From Nocardioides sp. AX2bis (GTDB taxonomy: Bacteria > Actinomycetota > Actinomycetes > Propionibacteriales > Nocardioidaceae): a stretch of DNA of 64,000 bases. Every line of letters starts with the position of its first letter. The first letter of the stretch is position 1. The notes beneath the pieces are model-generated. The model ran no database searches and was not told the DNA's origin. It saw only the letters and a program-made list of their open reading frames with translations. The stretch is taken from the NCBI RefSeq assembly GCF_902506435.1, contig NZ_LR733215.1:2790234-2854233 (forward strand). Reading direction: 5' to 3'. Positions 8,132-19,706 of this stretch are shown one piece after another. Position numbers and translations under genes: made by a program.

Positions 8132-9943
8132 TCAGCCCTCGCGCGTGGCGAGACGCTCCCGCTCCTCCTCGACGACCGACGGGTCGAGCTTGGTGAAGAC
8201 CGGGGTCGGCTTGGCGACCGGCGTCCCGACAACGACCGGACGGGACTCCCAGCGTGGCGTGGCGGTGTAGTCGCCGGTGATCACCGGGTACGGCCCGAGG
8301 CCGGCGCCGGCGCCCGGGTCGAGGTCCTCGACCTGCTCGATGCGCGGCATCGGCACCAGCTCTCCCTCGCCGCCGTAGACCGCCCACACCCGGTTCGCGG
8401 CGTGGGGCAGGAACGGCGCGAGCAGCAGGTTGCAGTCCAGGACGCACTGCGCGGCGACGTGCAGGACGGTGCCGAGGCGCTCGCGCTGCGCCTCGTCCTT
8501 CATCTTGTAGGGCTCGGTGACGGTGAGGTACTTGTTGACCTCGCCGACGCAGCGCATCGCCTCCGCGATCGCGGCGCGCTGGCGGTGCCGGCCGATCAGC
8601 CCGCCGACGGAGTCGAACCCGGCGCGCACGGTGGCCAGCACGTCCTCGTCGACCTGCTCGAGCGGTCCGCGGGGCGGGACCTCGCCGAAGCTCTTGGCGA
8701 TCATCGTGGCCGTCCGGTTCACCAGGTTGCCCCAGCCGGCCACCAGCTCGGAGTTGGTGCGCTGCACGAACTCGGCCCAGGTGAAGTCGGAGTCGGAGGT
8801 CTCGGGGCCGGCGGCACAGATGAAGTAGCGCAGCGCGTCCGGCTGGTAGCGCGTCAGCATGTCGCCGACCAGGATCACGTGGCCGCGGCTGGTCGAGAAC
8901 TGCTTGCTCTCCATGGTCATGAACTCCGAGGAGACGACCTCGGTGGGCAGCACGAGGTCGCCGTATGTCCCGGGCTCGCCGCCGCGCTCCCCGCGCCCGT
9001 CGTAGGCCAGCAGCTCGGCGGGCCAGATCTGGCTGTGGAAGACGATGTTGTCCTTGCCCATGAAGTAGTAGGCCAGGGTCTCGGGGTCGTTCCACCAGTC
9101 GCGCCAGGCCTCCGGCGTGCCCTGGCGGCGGGCCCACTCGATCGAGGCCGAGAGGTAGCCGATCACGGCGTCGAACCAGACGTAGAGCCGCTTGGTGGGC
9201 TGGTCCTCCCAGCCCGGCACGGGGATGCCCCAGTCGATGTCGCGCGTCATCGCGCGGGGGCGGATCTCCTTCAGGATGTTCTGGCTGAACCGGATCACGT
9301 TGGGGCGCCAGAGCCCGGTGGCCTCGCGCTCGTCGAGCCACTCCCCCAGCGCGTCGGCCAGCGCGGGCAGGTCGAGGAAGTAGTGCTGGGTGTCGACGAA
9401 GGACGGCGTCTCGCCGTTGATCTTGGAGCGGGGCGCGACCAGGTCGGTGGCGTCGAGCTGGTTGCCGCAGTTGTCGCACTGGTCCCCGCGGGCCTCGGTG
9501 TAGCCGCAGATCGGGCAGGTGCCCTCGATGTAGCGGTCGGGCAGGGTGCGTCCGGTCGAGGGGCTGATCGCCGACTGGGTGGTCTGCTCGACCAGGTAGC
9601 CGTTGCGGTGCACGGTGCGGAACATCTCCTGCACCGTCAGGTAGTGGTTGCCCGTCGTGGTGCGGGTGAACAGGTCGTAGGAGAGCCCGAGGTCGTGCAG
9701 GTCCTGCACGATCACCGCGTTGTTGCGGTCCGCGAGGTCCCGGGCGCTGACGCCCTCGGCGTCGGCGGCGACCAGGATCGGCGTGCCGTGCTCGTCGGTG
9801 CCGGAGACCATCAGGACGTCGTGGCCGGCCATCCGCATGTAGCGGCTGAAGACGTCGGAGGGCACTCCGAAGCCTGCGACGTGGCCGATGTGGCGGGGGC
9901 CGTTGGCGTAGGGCCAGGCGACGGCGGACAGGACGTGGCTCAT
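8132..9943 (-). CDS. metG: methionyl-tRNA synthetase
   Basis: Class I aminoacyl-tRNA synthetase charging tRNA-Met. The HIGH motif is intact (HIGH at residues 18-21), and SGTDEHGTP follows. A Cys4 zinc knuckle (CPIC...CDNC) lies in the connective domain. The KMSKS loop appears in the divergent form KQFSTSRG, which is typical of this actinobacterial lineage and keeps the catalytic lysine. The anticodon-binding helical domain ends the protein; no C-terminal tRNA-binding EMAP domain is present. At 603 residues it is of normal length. It heads the minus-strand block that continues through the scramblase-like and esterase genes. Confidence 0.96.
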   Translation of the reverse strand: MSHVLSAVAWPYANGPRHIGHVAGFGVPSDVFSRYMRMAGHDVLMVSGTDEHGTPILVAADAEGVSARDLADRNNAVIVQDLHDLGLSYDLFTRTTTGNHYLTVQEMFRTVHRNGYLVEQTTQSAISPSTGRTLPDRYIEGTCPICGYTEARGDQCDNCGNQLDATDLVAPRSKINGETPSFVDTQHYFLDLPALADALGEWLDEREATGLWRPNVIRFSQNILKEIRPRAMTRDIDWGIPVPGWEDQPTKRLYVWFDAVIGYLSASIEWARRQGTPEAWRDWWNDPETLAYYFMGKDNIVFHSQIWPAELLAYDGRGERGGEPGTYGDLVLPTEVVSSEFMTMESKQFSTSRGHVILVGDMLTRYQPDALRYFICAAGPETSDSDFTWAEFVQRTNSELVAGWGNLVNRTATMIAKSFGEVPPRGPLEQVDEDVLATVRAGFDSVGGLIGRHRQRAAIAEAMRCVGEVNKYLTVTEPYKMKDEAQRERLGTVLHVAAQCVLDCNLLLAPFLPHAANRVWAVYGGEGELVPMPRIEQVEDLDPGAGAGLGPYPVITGDYTATPRWESRPVVVGTPVAKPTPVFTKLDPSVVEEERERLATREG

Positions 9944-9968
9944 GCCGCGATCCTAGGGACCCGCCTGC

Positions 9969-11165
9969 TCAGCCCAGCCGCTGGATCCTCCCGGCGGCCC
10001 GACGGCGCACCCACTTCAGCCGCCCGTAGAGCGCGCTGCCCGGGCAGGCGGTCTCGTTGGTGTCGCGGTGACCGTCGATCACGCGCAGCCGCACCCGCTG
10101 GCCGGGGCCGTACCGGTCGCTGCCCGAGGAGGTGACGCGGGTGCGCGCGCGGGGGTGCCGGCCGTGCTTGTGCAGCTTCCACGCCGCGATCTTGGCCAGG
10201 CCCTTGATGATGCGCTTGTTCGGCGGCCCCTCCTCGAAGTTGCCGATCACCGCGACGCCGAAGGAGTCGGTGTTGAAGCCGAGGGTGTGGGCGCCGCGCA
10301 CCGGGCGCTCGACGCCGCCGGCGCGGCCGGTCCAGACCCGGCCGTAGCGGTCGACGAGGAAGTTGTAGCCGATGTCGGACCACCCGAGGTTCTGGGTGTG
10401 GTAGCGGTACATGCCGCGGATCAGGCCTGCCACGTCGGCCCGGTCGTAGGAGTTCGAGTTGACGGTGTGGTGCACGTGCATCTGCCGGATCGTGCTGTCG
10501 ATCGTCGGCGACCCGCTGCGCAGCCCCTCGTCGGCGCCCCAGTCCCGGCGCGACCGGATGGCCGGGCGCAGGCCCTTCCCCCGGGTCGACGTGCGGGGCA
10601 GGGCCCGCGCGGTGAGCACCTCGGGCTCGAGGAGGGCCAGGGCGGGGTCCGTCGCGGCGCCGCTGGTGCGGACCTGGAGGGCGTCGCTGGCACCCACCCA
10701 GGTCAGCTCGGTGGCCCGGAGGGTGGGGTCGCCCTCGCCGCTGTCGGGGTCGGGGCCGTCGTGCTGGTAGCGCAACGTGCGCCAGCGTCCCCAGGTGCCC
10801 GACCCGACCGGGCGGGTCCGCACCTCGACGGTGGTCTCGTCGCCCCGCCAGGTCACCCCGACCATGGAGAACGGGTCGGTCTCGACCGTGCTGGTCTCGA
10901 GCCCCGCGGCGCCCGTGCTGCGTCGGGCCGACCCGGCGGCCAGCGAGGACAGCGGCACGTCGGCGGCGCGGACGCCGCCGGGACCGGTGGTCAGGGCGAC
11001 GCCGGTGCGACCGCCCGACAGGCGGGCCCGGGCGGCGCCGTCACCGGTCCCGGGGTCGTCGCCCCCGCCGGAGAGGGCGTCGATGACGGGCACGGCGACG
11101 AGGGCGCCGACGGTCGCCGTCGCGACCACGGTGACGGTGCGTCGGGTGGGAGACGGGAGGTCCAT
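9969..11165 (-). CDS. secreted N-acetylmuramoyl-L-alanine amidase / PGRP-type peptidoglycan hydrolase
   Basis: Cleaves the bond between N-acetylmuramic acid and L-alanine in peptidoglycan, outside the membrane. A twin-arginine-like or Sec signal precedes the first helix (TRRTVTVVATATVGALVAVPV). A linker-like beta region occupies residues 30-190. The PGRP/amidase_2 domain covers about 200-390: RRDWGADEGLR, zinc ligands in VHHT and in GHRDTNETACPG, plus DIGYNFLVDRYGRVWTGR. Length and layout match large actinobacterial PGRP proteins. It lies between metG and the DsbA-like gene; the 96-nt upstream gap probably holds its own promoter. Confidence 0.9.
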   Translation of the reverse strand: MDLPSPTRRTVTVVATATVGALVAVPVIDALSGGGDDPGTGDGAARARLSGGRTGVALTTGPGGVRAADVPLSSLAAGSARRSTGAAGLETSTVETDPFSMVGVTWRGDETTVEVRTRPVGSGTWGRWRTLRYQHDGPDPDSGEGDPTLRATELTWVGASDALQVRTSGAATDPALALLEPEVLTARALPRTSTRGKGLRPAIRSRRDWGADEGLRSGSPTIDSTIRQMHVHHTVNSNSYDRADVAGLIRGMYRYHTQNLGWSDIGYNFLVDRYGRVWTGRAGGVERPVRGAHTLGFNTDSFGVAVIGNFEEGPPNKRIIKGLAKIAAWKLHKHGRHPRARTRVTSSGSDRYGPGQRVRLRVIDGHRDTNETACPGSALYGRLKWVRRRAAGRIQRLG

Positions 11166-11261
11166 GGTGATTGATCATGCGTCACACCAGCAACATCCGT
11201 CCAACCCGTCACACCCCCGGCGCGGCGCGCCGAGGGTCCGGGCGGCGACCGGGGCGACCCG

Positions 11262-11861
11262 TCAGCTGAAGTCGAGCGCCTCGTTGCGGGACCGCTTGAG
11301 CTCGAAGAAGTGCGGGTAGGAGGCCATCGCCACCGCGCCGTCCCAGATCGCACCGGCCTGCTCGCCCCGCGGGATCCGGGTCATCACCGGGCCGAAGAAG
11401 GCGACGCCGTCGATGGCGATGGTGGGCGTGCCGACGTCCTCGCCGACCTGGTCCATGCCCTCGTGGTGGGAGGTGATGATGGCCTCGTCGTAGGAGGTGT
11501 CGTCGAAGGCCTCGGCCAGCTCGACGGGCAGGCCCACCTCGGCGAGCGCCTCGACCATCACCGGCTTGTCGCGGCCCCGGTCCTGGTCGTGGATGCGGGT
11601 GCCCATCGCGGTGTAGAGCGGCAGGAGGTGCTCGCGACCGTGCTGCTGCTGCACCGCCATCGCCACGCGGACCGGGCCCCAGGCGCCCTCGAGCGCCTTG
11701 CGGTACTCCTCGGGGATCTCCTTGTCCTGGTTGAGGTAGCCGAGGCTCATGATGTGCCAGGTGACGTCGACGTCACGGACCTGCTCCACCTCCAGCATCC
11801 AGCGCGAGGTGATCCAGGCGAACGGGCAGAGCGGGTCGAACCAGAAGTCGGCTTTCGTCAT
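11262..11861 (-). CDS. DsbA-family thioredoxin-fold protein of the Rv2466c (mycothiol-dependent) type
   Basis: A 199-residue cytoplasmic thioredoxin-fold protein with an inserted helical subdomain. It matches M. tuberculosis Rv2466c closely through its length: [35 protein letters not shown] and [12 protein letters not shown]. Rv2466c is a mycothiol-dependent reductase that activates nitro-drugs. The active site here reads CPFA: the first (attacking) cysteine is present, but the position of the second cysteine is alanine, so a monothiol mycothiol-exchange mechanism is implied. The cis-Pro loop GTPTIAI is intact. A strong hairpin lies just downstream of the next gene upstream on this strand, so it is probably transcribed alone. 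Confidence 0.85.
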   Translation of the reverse strand: MTKADFWFDPLCPFAWITSRWMLEVEQVRDVDVTWHIMSLGYLNQDKEIPEEYRKALEGAWGPVRVAMAVQQQHGREHLLPLYTAMGTRIHDQDRGRDKPVMVEALAEVGLPVELAEAFDDTSYDEAIITSHHEGMDQVGEDVGTPTIAIDGVAFFGPVMTRIPRGEQAGAIWDGAVAMASYPHFFELKRSRNEALDFS

Positions 11862-11871
11862 GCCGGTGCAG

Positions 11872-11912
11872 CCGTCGTCGGGCGCGCGCTATTCCCGCGC
11901 GCCCGACGACGG
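11872..11912. terminator. strong hairpin terminator after the CHAP gene
   Basis: A 17-bp perfect inverted repeat (left arm 11872-11888, loop CTATTCC, right arm 11896-11912) with an all-but-AT-free stem lies 7 nt past the CHAP-protein stop on the minus strand and ends 10 nt upstream of the DsbA-like ATG. No T-run follows, as is common for actinobacterial terminators. Confidence 0.7.
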
Positions 11913-11918
11913 GTGTGC

Positions 11919-13595
11919 TCAGCGTGCCGGCAGCACGGTCACCGGGACCTCGACCGAGGTCGGCTCGATCAGCTCCGAGCCGAGGAAGTCGACCCGGACC
12001 GTGCGCTCGCCGGCGCGCAGCGGCTCGACGACGACGCGCGCGGCGCCGTCCACCACCGTGGCGGGGACCTGGCGGCCGCCCACGGTGACCAGCGCCTCGC
12101 CGGTCGGCGCGTCCACGCCCGGGGCGTCCAGCGCGAGGGTGACCACGGCCTTGCGGGCCCGGCCGGAGGTCACCACCTCGAGCTCGGGGGTGGTCCGCAC
12201 CGCTCGGTCGACCTCGACCACCTGCGTGGTGCGGCGGTAGCCGGACCGGACCAGCTCGACCTCGACCGAGAGCCACGTGCCGACGTCGCGCACCCGGACC
12301 GGGTAGGTCGCCTCGCGGGCGCCCTTGATCCGGGTCCCGTCGCGCAACCACCGGTAGCGCACCTCGGCCTGCGCCGGGGCGAAGGTGCCCGGGTCGACGG
12401 CGAGCTCCTCGCCGAGCAGCGGCGTGCCGTCCACGCGGGCCGGCTCGACGACCTCGACCGACGGGGCCGCCACGGCCTCGGTGGGCACCGACCGCGTCCG
12501 GGCGGGGACGTAGCCCTTGCCGAACCCGTCGACGCCGGCCACCAGGCGGGCGCCCTGGAGCTCCTCGGTCACCGTCAGACGCGGCCCGGTGGCCCCCTCC
12601 ACGAGCTCCCCGTCGGCGAACCACGAGACCTCGGTGCGTCCCGGCTCCGGCGTCATCGTGCCCGGCGTCATCGTCAGCACCTCGCCCACCTCGGGGGTGC
12701 CGGTGACCACGGGCGCGGTGGTCGCGAAGCGGCCGCGCTTGACCGCGGCGCTGCGCTGCGAGACCGCGGTGGCCGGCTCGAAGCCGTCCTTGCGGGCCGT
12801 CACCTGCAGGGCGACGGTCTTGCCGAAGTCGCGGGGCCGCGGGGTGAAGCGCTTCGCGGTGGCGCCGGTGACGGCGTCGCCGTCGACCAGCCACTGCCGG
12901 GAGACGCCGTCGACCCGGTTGCTCCAGGTGCCACGGCCACTGGCCAGTGACGCGCCGACCTGGGGGGTGCCGCCGAGCTTCGGCACGGTCTTGTTCGCCA
13001 GCGCCGGCGTGCTGTCGACGAAGTGGACGAACCCGTCGGGCCAGGTGCCGGCCGCCACGCTGTAGCGGCGCCAGTGGAAGTCGCCGCCCCAGCTGTCCTC
13101 GCTGACGATGATCTCGGTCGGGCTGACGACCCGCTCGACGTAGGCGACGTGACCGGCGGAGCCCGAGACGCCGGACCGGTTCGCCCGGAACCAGGCCACC
13201 GCCCCCACCTCGGGCGTGCGGTCGGTCTTCGAGGAGTTCGAGGTGCCCCAGAACATCGCGTTGCCGCTGCCGGACCACGGGCGCACGTTCGGCATGCCCG
13301 CCTGCACCATCCGGTACGCCACGTAGTTGGTGCAGTTGTGGCCGGAGTACATGTTCCAGTACATCGTCCCACCGCGCTCCTTGTAGCCCGCGTGGCCGTA
13401 GCCGGCGCGTGCGCAGGCGTCGTAGCCGGTGCAGAGGTACGAGCTGCTGCTGCTGGTGACCGCCTCCTTCGCCGCGGCGGTGCCGGCGACCGGCAGCAGG
13501 GTCGACGCGCCGAGCGCGAGGGCGAGCACGCCCGCGACGAGAAGCCGCAGCAGGGCGTCGGGGCGGGTGCGGGGAACGCTGGACGTGGGGGTCAC
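11919..13595 (-). CDS. secreted CHAP-domain protein with C-terminal Ig-like repeats
   Basis: A probable cell-wall amidase/endopeptidase. From GTG 13595 the protein has a Sec signal (LLRLLVAGVLALALGAST, with cleavage after TAAA likely). A CHAP domain covers roughly residues 55-185: the nucleophile in GHNCTNYVAYR, the histidine in SAGHVAYVE and VSEDSWGGDFHWR. After it come three related beta-domain repeats that share a GTPxVGexL start and a W-D-G core (about 190-450), then an Ig/Big-type domain (PTGEALVTVGGR) ending in VPVTVLPAR. An ATG at 13637 in frame would add 14 odd residues and was not chosen. A strong terminator follows. The repeats probably bind wall polymer. Confidence 0.85.
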   Translation of the reverse strand: MTPTSSVPRTRPDALLRLLVAGVLALALGASTLLPVAGTAAAKEAVTSSSSSYLCTGYDACARAGYGHAGYKERGGTMYWNMYSGHNCTNYVAYRMVQAGMPNVRPWSGSGNAMFWGTSNSSKTDRTPEVGAVAWFRANRSGVSGSAGHVAYVERVVSPTEIIVSEDSWGGDFHWRRYSVAAGTWPDGFVHFVDSTPALANKTVPKLGGTPQVGASLASGRGTWSNRVDGVSRQWLVDGDAVTGATAKRFTPRPRDFGKTVALQVTARKDGFEPATAVSQRSAAVKRGRFATTAPVVTGTPEVGEVLTMTPGTMTPEPGRTEVSWFADGELVEGATGPRLTVTEELQGARLVAGVDGFGKGYVPARTRSVPTEAVAAPSVEVVEPARVDGTPLLGEELAVDPGTFAPAQAEVRYRWLRDGTRIKGAREATYPVRVRDVGTWLSVEVELVRSGYRRTTQVVEVDRAVRTTPELEVVTSGRARKAVVTLALDAPGVDAPTGEALVTVGGRQVPATVVDGAARVVVEPLRAGERTVRVDFLGSELIEPTSVEVPVTVLPAR

Positions 13596-13749
13596 AGGGT
13601 GGAGGGAATCACATGTCAAGCACCGACACGCCGACACGCGACAATTTTCTCAACTTTCCCATGCATCACAGCCGCCCCATCCTCCCCGCGCCCGAGGCCG
13701 CCGGACGCCGCCCGGGCCACCACCCCCACCGGGTGGCAGGATCGCGGTC
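13596..13749. promoter_or_regulatory. divergent intergenic region between the CHAP gene and pepN
   Basis: This short gap separates two divergent genes and contains a patch (about 13640-13672) that is much richer in A/T than its surroundings. It must hold both promoters. A TTGACA lies on the minus strand at 13614-13619, but it is too close to the CHAP GTG to be its -35 box. No operator was recognised. Confidence 0.35.
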
Positions 13750-16296
<2,547 letters not shown>

Positions 16297-16333
16297 CGGG
16301 ACGGCCCGGCAGCGGGCACCCGGCCCCGGTCGC

Positions 16334-16735
16334 TCAGTCCTCGGTGGAGGAGTGCAGCGTCCGGGGCGCCCGGGCGTGCTCGCCGAGCATCGTGACGCCG
16401 CGCCGCAGCCCGCCGATGAGGTCACCCTCGGCGAAGGCGCTCTGCATCGTCAGCGCCACCAGCTCGACCTGCTTGTCGCTGAGGTGCCGGCGCACCCAGC
16501 CGCCGGTCACGATCTCCAGGGCCCGGGCGGTCGGGTCGACCATCACCAGGATGCTGCGCGACGGCGCGACCAGCGAGTTGTGCAGCGACGTCGCGAAGGC
16601 GCGGGCACCGCCCTCGGCGGTCCCCACGAACACCGAGATCTCGGCCCGGCAGGCCTGCTCGGCACGTCGGATCGTGTCGTCGAGCACGGCCCGGTCGGCG
16701 CCCGTCAGGTGGGAGGAGCGGTCACCAGCGGGCAC
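16334..16735 (-). CDS. DUF5130/TPM-domain-like small protein
   Basis: About 133 residues from GTG 16735 (GTG 16741 and an ATG at 16834 are also in frame). It contains a TPM-like core: AEQACRAEISVFVGTAEGGARAFA...SILVMVDPTARALEIVTGGWVRRHLSD and a closing Met/Gly-rich helix. TPM folds occur in thylakoid and membrane-quality-control proteins, but no activity is known for this family. The chosen start overlaps the upstream membrane-protein stop by 14 nt, implying translational coupling. The two genes probably act together. Confidence 0.72.
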   Translation of the reverse strand: MPAGDRSSHLTGADRAVLDDTIRRAEQACRAEISVFVGTAEGGARAFATSLHNSLVAPSRSILVMVDPTARALEIVTGGWVRRHLSDKQVELVALTMQSAFAEGDLIGGLRRGVTMLGEHARAPRTLHSSTED

Positions 16736-17123
16736 CGGCACCCCCGGCCTCGGAACCTTCACGGTCAGGCCCGGCGAGCTCGCCGGCCGCCTTGCGGGGA
16801 CCGCCGATCCACTGGTTCTCGGCGACCGAGACACCCGGGGTGATCCGTTCGCCGCGGGCCAGCGCCGGGCCGACGGTGAGCACGGTGATCACGAGGATCA
16901 CCGCGAGCGTGACCCCGCCGATCAGCAGCAGCGCGTCGAGGATGTTCACCGGGGGGTTCTCGGGCCAGCCCTGGGCCGGCACCTCCGCCGCAGCGGGGGC
17001 GGCCAGGGCCACCCCGAGGACGAGGACGGCCGTCACGGCGGTGGTCGCGGAGAGCGCCGCGCGACGGAGCGGGCGCGGGGTGTCACCGGGCGGGCGGGCG
17101 GCGGGGCTGGCGTGCTGCGTCAC
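16722..17123 (-). CDS. small two-helix membrane protein of unknown function
   Basis: About 133 residues from GTG 17123. The N-terminus is a signal-like helix (residues 23-47, AALSATTAVTAVLVLGVALAAP) followed by a short outer segment (VPAQGWPENPPVN). A second strong transmembrane helix (residues 66-90, ALLLIGGVTLAVILVITVLTV) leads to a cytoplasmic tail ending in GPRKAAGELAG. The domain is not recognised. The 3' end overlaps the DUF5130 gene, so the pair is likely one unit. It faces MscS across a 153-nt divergent region. Confidence 0.65.
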   Translation of the reverse strand: MTQHASPAARPPGDTPRPLRRAALSATTAVTAVLVLGVALAAPAAAEVPAQGWPENPPVNILDALLLIGGVTLAVILVITVLTVGPALARGERITPGVSVAENQWIGGPRKAAGELAGPDREGSEAGGAGARW

Positions 17124-17276
17124 GGCGCCAGGGTATCGGTCCCCACCCCGATCGCCTCCCCCGGAGGCCACCGGGACCGCCGCCGCGTCGTCGCCTTGGT
17201 CACACCGGGGCCGTGCATCGGCGACGGGCCCGCCGTCGGGTCGAGATCGGGACCGGTCGGCTGCTACACACGGGGG

Positions 17277-18311
17277 ATGCTTCCCGCCCTCCCCCTCGCC
17301 GTGGCCGTCCCCGGCCTCGACACCCTCCTCGACCTCGTCGTCGGTCCTCGGGGTACCGGCGTCGCCAACCCCTGCACCGAGGGCCAACAGGTCTGCACCA
17401 CCGTCTGGGAGTGGTCGGGCAACTCCCGTCTCGCGGCGGCCGCCGACCTGGTCATCGGGACCCCGCTCCAGCTCGTGGGCTACCTCGTGCTGGCCCTGGT
17501 CGTCCGGTGGGTCGTCCACCGGCTCATCGGCCGGGTGGTGCTGCGGGCCGAGAAGGGGCCCGCCGCCGCCCCCGGCCAGCAGCACCGCAGCACCCGGCGC
17601 ACGCAGCGCGCACAGACCGTCGGCAGCCTGCTCAAGAGCGTGAGCACCGGTGTCATCACCGCGGTCGTGGGCACCATGATGCTGAGCGAGATCGGCGTCA
17701 ACATCGCCCCGATCATCGCCTCGGCCGGGATCATCGGCATCGCGGTCGGCTTCGGCGCCCAGTCCCTCGTGGCCGACTTCCTGTCCGGCATCTTCATGAT
17801 CGTCGAGGACCAGTACGGCGTCGGCGACGTCGTCGACCTCGGGGAGGCCATCGGCACGGTCGAGGCGGTGACCCTGCGGATCACCCGGGTCCGCGACATC
17901 AACGGCACCGTCTGGTACGTCCCCAACGGCTCGATCACCCGGGTCGGCAACCAGAGCCAGAACTGGGCGCAGACCGTGCTCGACGTGACCGTGGGCTACG
18001 ACGAGGACCTCGCCCGGGTGCGCAGCGTGCTGGAGTCGGTCGCCCACGACCTGTGGGAGGACGAGGCCTTCGAGGGCAAGATCATCGAGGAGCCGTCCGT
18101 CTGGGGCGTGCAGAACCTCGGCCCCGACGGCGTCGACGTCCGGGTCGTGCTCAAGACCGCGCCGCTGGAGCAGTGGGCCGTCGCGCGTGAGATGCGCCAG
18201 CGGATCAAGGCCCGCTTCGACGCCGAGGGCATCGAGATCCCGAACCTGCAGCGGATGATGTGGCGCCCGGGAGGCGAGGCCGCCGCCGATCAGCCCGCCT
18301 CCGGCACGTGA
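17277..18311 (+). CDS. MscS-family mechanosensitive ion channel
   Basis: A 344-residue inner-membrane channel that releases solutes on hypo-osmotic shock. The start ATG at 17277 is directly preceded by GGGGG. A long helix occupies residues 60-85 (LQLVGYLVLALVVRWVVHRL). The pore helix TM3 is IIGIAVGFGAQSLVADFLSG, with the Ala/Gly ladder of the MscS pore. The beta domain follows (GVGDVVDLG...GTVEAVTLRITRVRDINGTVWYVPNG, a family signature), then the alpha/beta vestibule domain. The tail is short and acidic. It ends 24 nt before the globin start on the same strand. Confidence 0.92.
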   Translation: MLPALPLAVAVPGLDTLLDLVVGPRGTGVANPCTEGQQVCTTVWEWSGNSRLAAAADLVIGTPLQLVGYLVLALVVRWVVHRLIGRVVLRAEKGPAAAPGQQHRSTRRTQRAQTVGSLLKSVSTGVITAVVGTMMLSEIGVNIAPIIASAGIIGIAVGFGAQSLVADFLSGIFMIVEDQYGVGDVVDLGEAIGTVEAVTLRITRVRDINGTVWYVPNGSITRVGNQSQNWAQTVLDVTVGYDEDLARVRSVLESVAHDLWEDEAFEGKIIEEPSVWGVQNLGPDGVDVRVVLKTAPLEQWAVAREMRQRIKARFDAEGIEIPNLQRMMWRPGGEAAADQPASGT

Positions 18312-18334
18312 GCACGGCACGCGATGATGGGGCC

Positions 18335-18721
18335 GTGAGCACCTACTACGACGAGATCGGCGGCGAGCCCGTCATCCGGGCGATCGTCCACCGCTTCTAC
18401 GAGGGCGTGGCCGACGACGAGGTGCTGCGCCCGCTCTACCCCGAGGAGGACCTCGGCCCGGCCGAGGAGCGCTTCGCGACCTTCCTGATGCAGTACTGGG
18501 GCGGCCCGACGACCTACTCCGAGGCCCGCGGCCACCCGCGGCTGCGGATGCGGCACGCCCCGTTCAAGGTCGACCCGGTCGCCAAGGACCACTGGCTCCT
18601 GCACTTCCGGGCCGGCCTGGACTCGGTCGACCTGACCCCCGAGCAGGACGCGCAGTTCTGGGACTACGTCACCCACGCCGCGCAGTTCATGGTCAACACC
18701 TTCGACCAGCAGGATCAATAG
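18335..18721 (+). CDS. truncated hemoglobin, group II (trHbO-like)
   Basis: A 128-residue haem protein thought to handle oxygen or NO in the cytoplasm. GTG 18335 gives VSTYYDEIGGE. The B10 tyrosine (HRFYEG), CD1 tyrosine (RPLYPEED), proximal F8 histidine (RMRHAPF) and G8 tryptophan (DHWLLHF) are all present, which is the group II pattern. Its last 7 nt overlap the 3' end of the convergent thioesterase gene. Whether it is co-transcribed with MscS, 24 nt upstream, is open. Confidence 0.9.
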   Translation: MSTYYDEIGGEPVIRAIVHRFYEGVADDEVLRPLYPEEDLGPAEERFATFLMQYWGGPTTYSEARGHPRLRMRHAPFKVDPVAKDHWLLHFRAGLDSVDLTPEQDAQFWDYVTHAAQFMVNTFDQQDQ

Positions 18722-19620
18722 GCGCGACCCCGCGCGAGGGCCTCCTCCAGGCGCGCGCGCAACCGGGCCGAGGGCTCGACGGAGCGGCCATGCTCGCGGT
18801 CGAAGAAGACCATCACCACCCGCCCGCGGGCGCACACCACGTCCCCGTCGCGGATCTCCGAGGACAGGTCCATCGAGCGCGTCCCGAGCCGCGACACCGT
18901 GGTCAGCACGGTGTAGGGCTCCGGGCGCAGCACCATCGGGCGGTGGTAGTCCACCTCGGCCCGACCGACGACCACCCCGGTGGCGTCGGAGCCGGGGTCG
19001 CGCCACAGCGCGTCGCCGATCGCGATCCGCGCCTCCTGGAGGTACTCGACGTACTTGACGTTGTTGACGTGGCGGTAGACGTCGACGTCGGAGAAGCGCA
19101 CCCGCAGGTCGTAGGTCGTGGCCCGCTCGGCGTCGACGGCTCCCGGTCGGGCCCCGGCCGGGCGGTCGTCGGGCTCGAGGAACCCGGTGAGCACCTCGCG
19201 CTCGGCCGGGGTCAGCCGGCGCGGCCGGCCGCTGGCGAAGACGTACGGCGTGAGCAGCGTCGTGGCGCGGGCGTAGACGCGACGGCCCGCGTCCGGCGCG
19301 CCCGGCTCGTCCGACCCGGGGTGGAAGAGCTCGTAGCCGAGGGTGAAGCTGGCGGCCCTCACCTCGGTCACCCAGACCTCGATGTGCAGCGGACCGCGGT
19401 CGAGGACGAGGGGCTTGAGGTAGTCGATGTCGTGGCGGACCACCAGGGCGGCCTCCCCCGACGACGCCTCGTCGGGCGAGCCCGGCACGACCCCGGGACG
19501 CAGCAGGCGGAGGAGCTCGACCCGGGCCTCCTGGAGGTAGTCGACGTAGACGACGTTGTTGACGTGACCGAGCTCGTCGAGGTCGGCCCACCGCAGAGGG
19601 CACAGGTACGTGTGGCGCAC
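18715..19620 (-). CDS. double-hotdog acyl-CoA thioesterase
   Basis: 301 residues made of two consecutive hotdog domains. Each has the 4-hydroxybenzoyl-CoA-thioesterase-type core: RWADLDELGHVNNVVYVDYLQEAR in the first, and RFSDVDVYRHVNNVKYVEYLQEAR near residue 165 in the second. Both halves keep the catalytic Asp and the following His/Asn. Hydrolyses acyl-CoA thioesters; chain length preference is unknown. Tandem forms are common in actinobacteria. It runs against the globin gene (7-nt convergent overlap) and is divergent from the thiolase, with an 86-nt shared promoter region. Confidence 0.88.
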   Translation of the reverse strand: MRHTYLCPLRWADLDELGHVNNVVYVDYLQEARVELLRLLRPGVVPGSPDEASSGEAALVVRHDIDYLKPLVLDRGPLHIEVWVTEVRAASFTLGYELFHPGSDEPGAPDAGRRVYARATTLLTPYVFASGRPRRLTPAEREVLTGFLEPDDRPAGARPGAVDAERATTYDLRVRFSDVDVYRHVNNVKYVEYLQEARIAIGDALWRDPGSDATGVVVGRAEVDYHRPMVLRPEPYTVLTTVSRLGTRSMDLSSEIRDGDVVCARGRVVMVFFDREHGRSVEPSARLRARLEEALARGRAY

Positions 19621-19706
19621 GGACCGATGCTGTCAGAAGTCGGCTCCTCTAGGGTGGCCGGAGGCGTCGGAGCCGACGTCGCCCCCGGCAGATCGGAGCC
19701 TCACCC

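Noticed and set aside
985..8270. Other long plus-strand frames over hydrolase, nei, rpiB and metG
   Set aside because: All mirror minus-strand genes that have intact catalytic motifs; none shows a start with a ribosome site.
13614..13619. TTGACA as a -35 box for the CHAP gene
   Set aside because: The spacing would place the -10 box on the GTG start itself.
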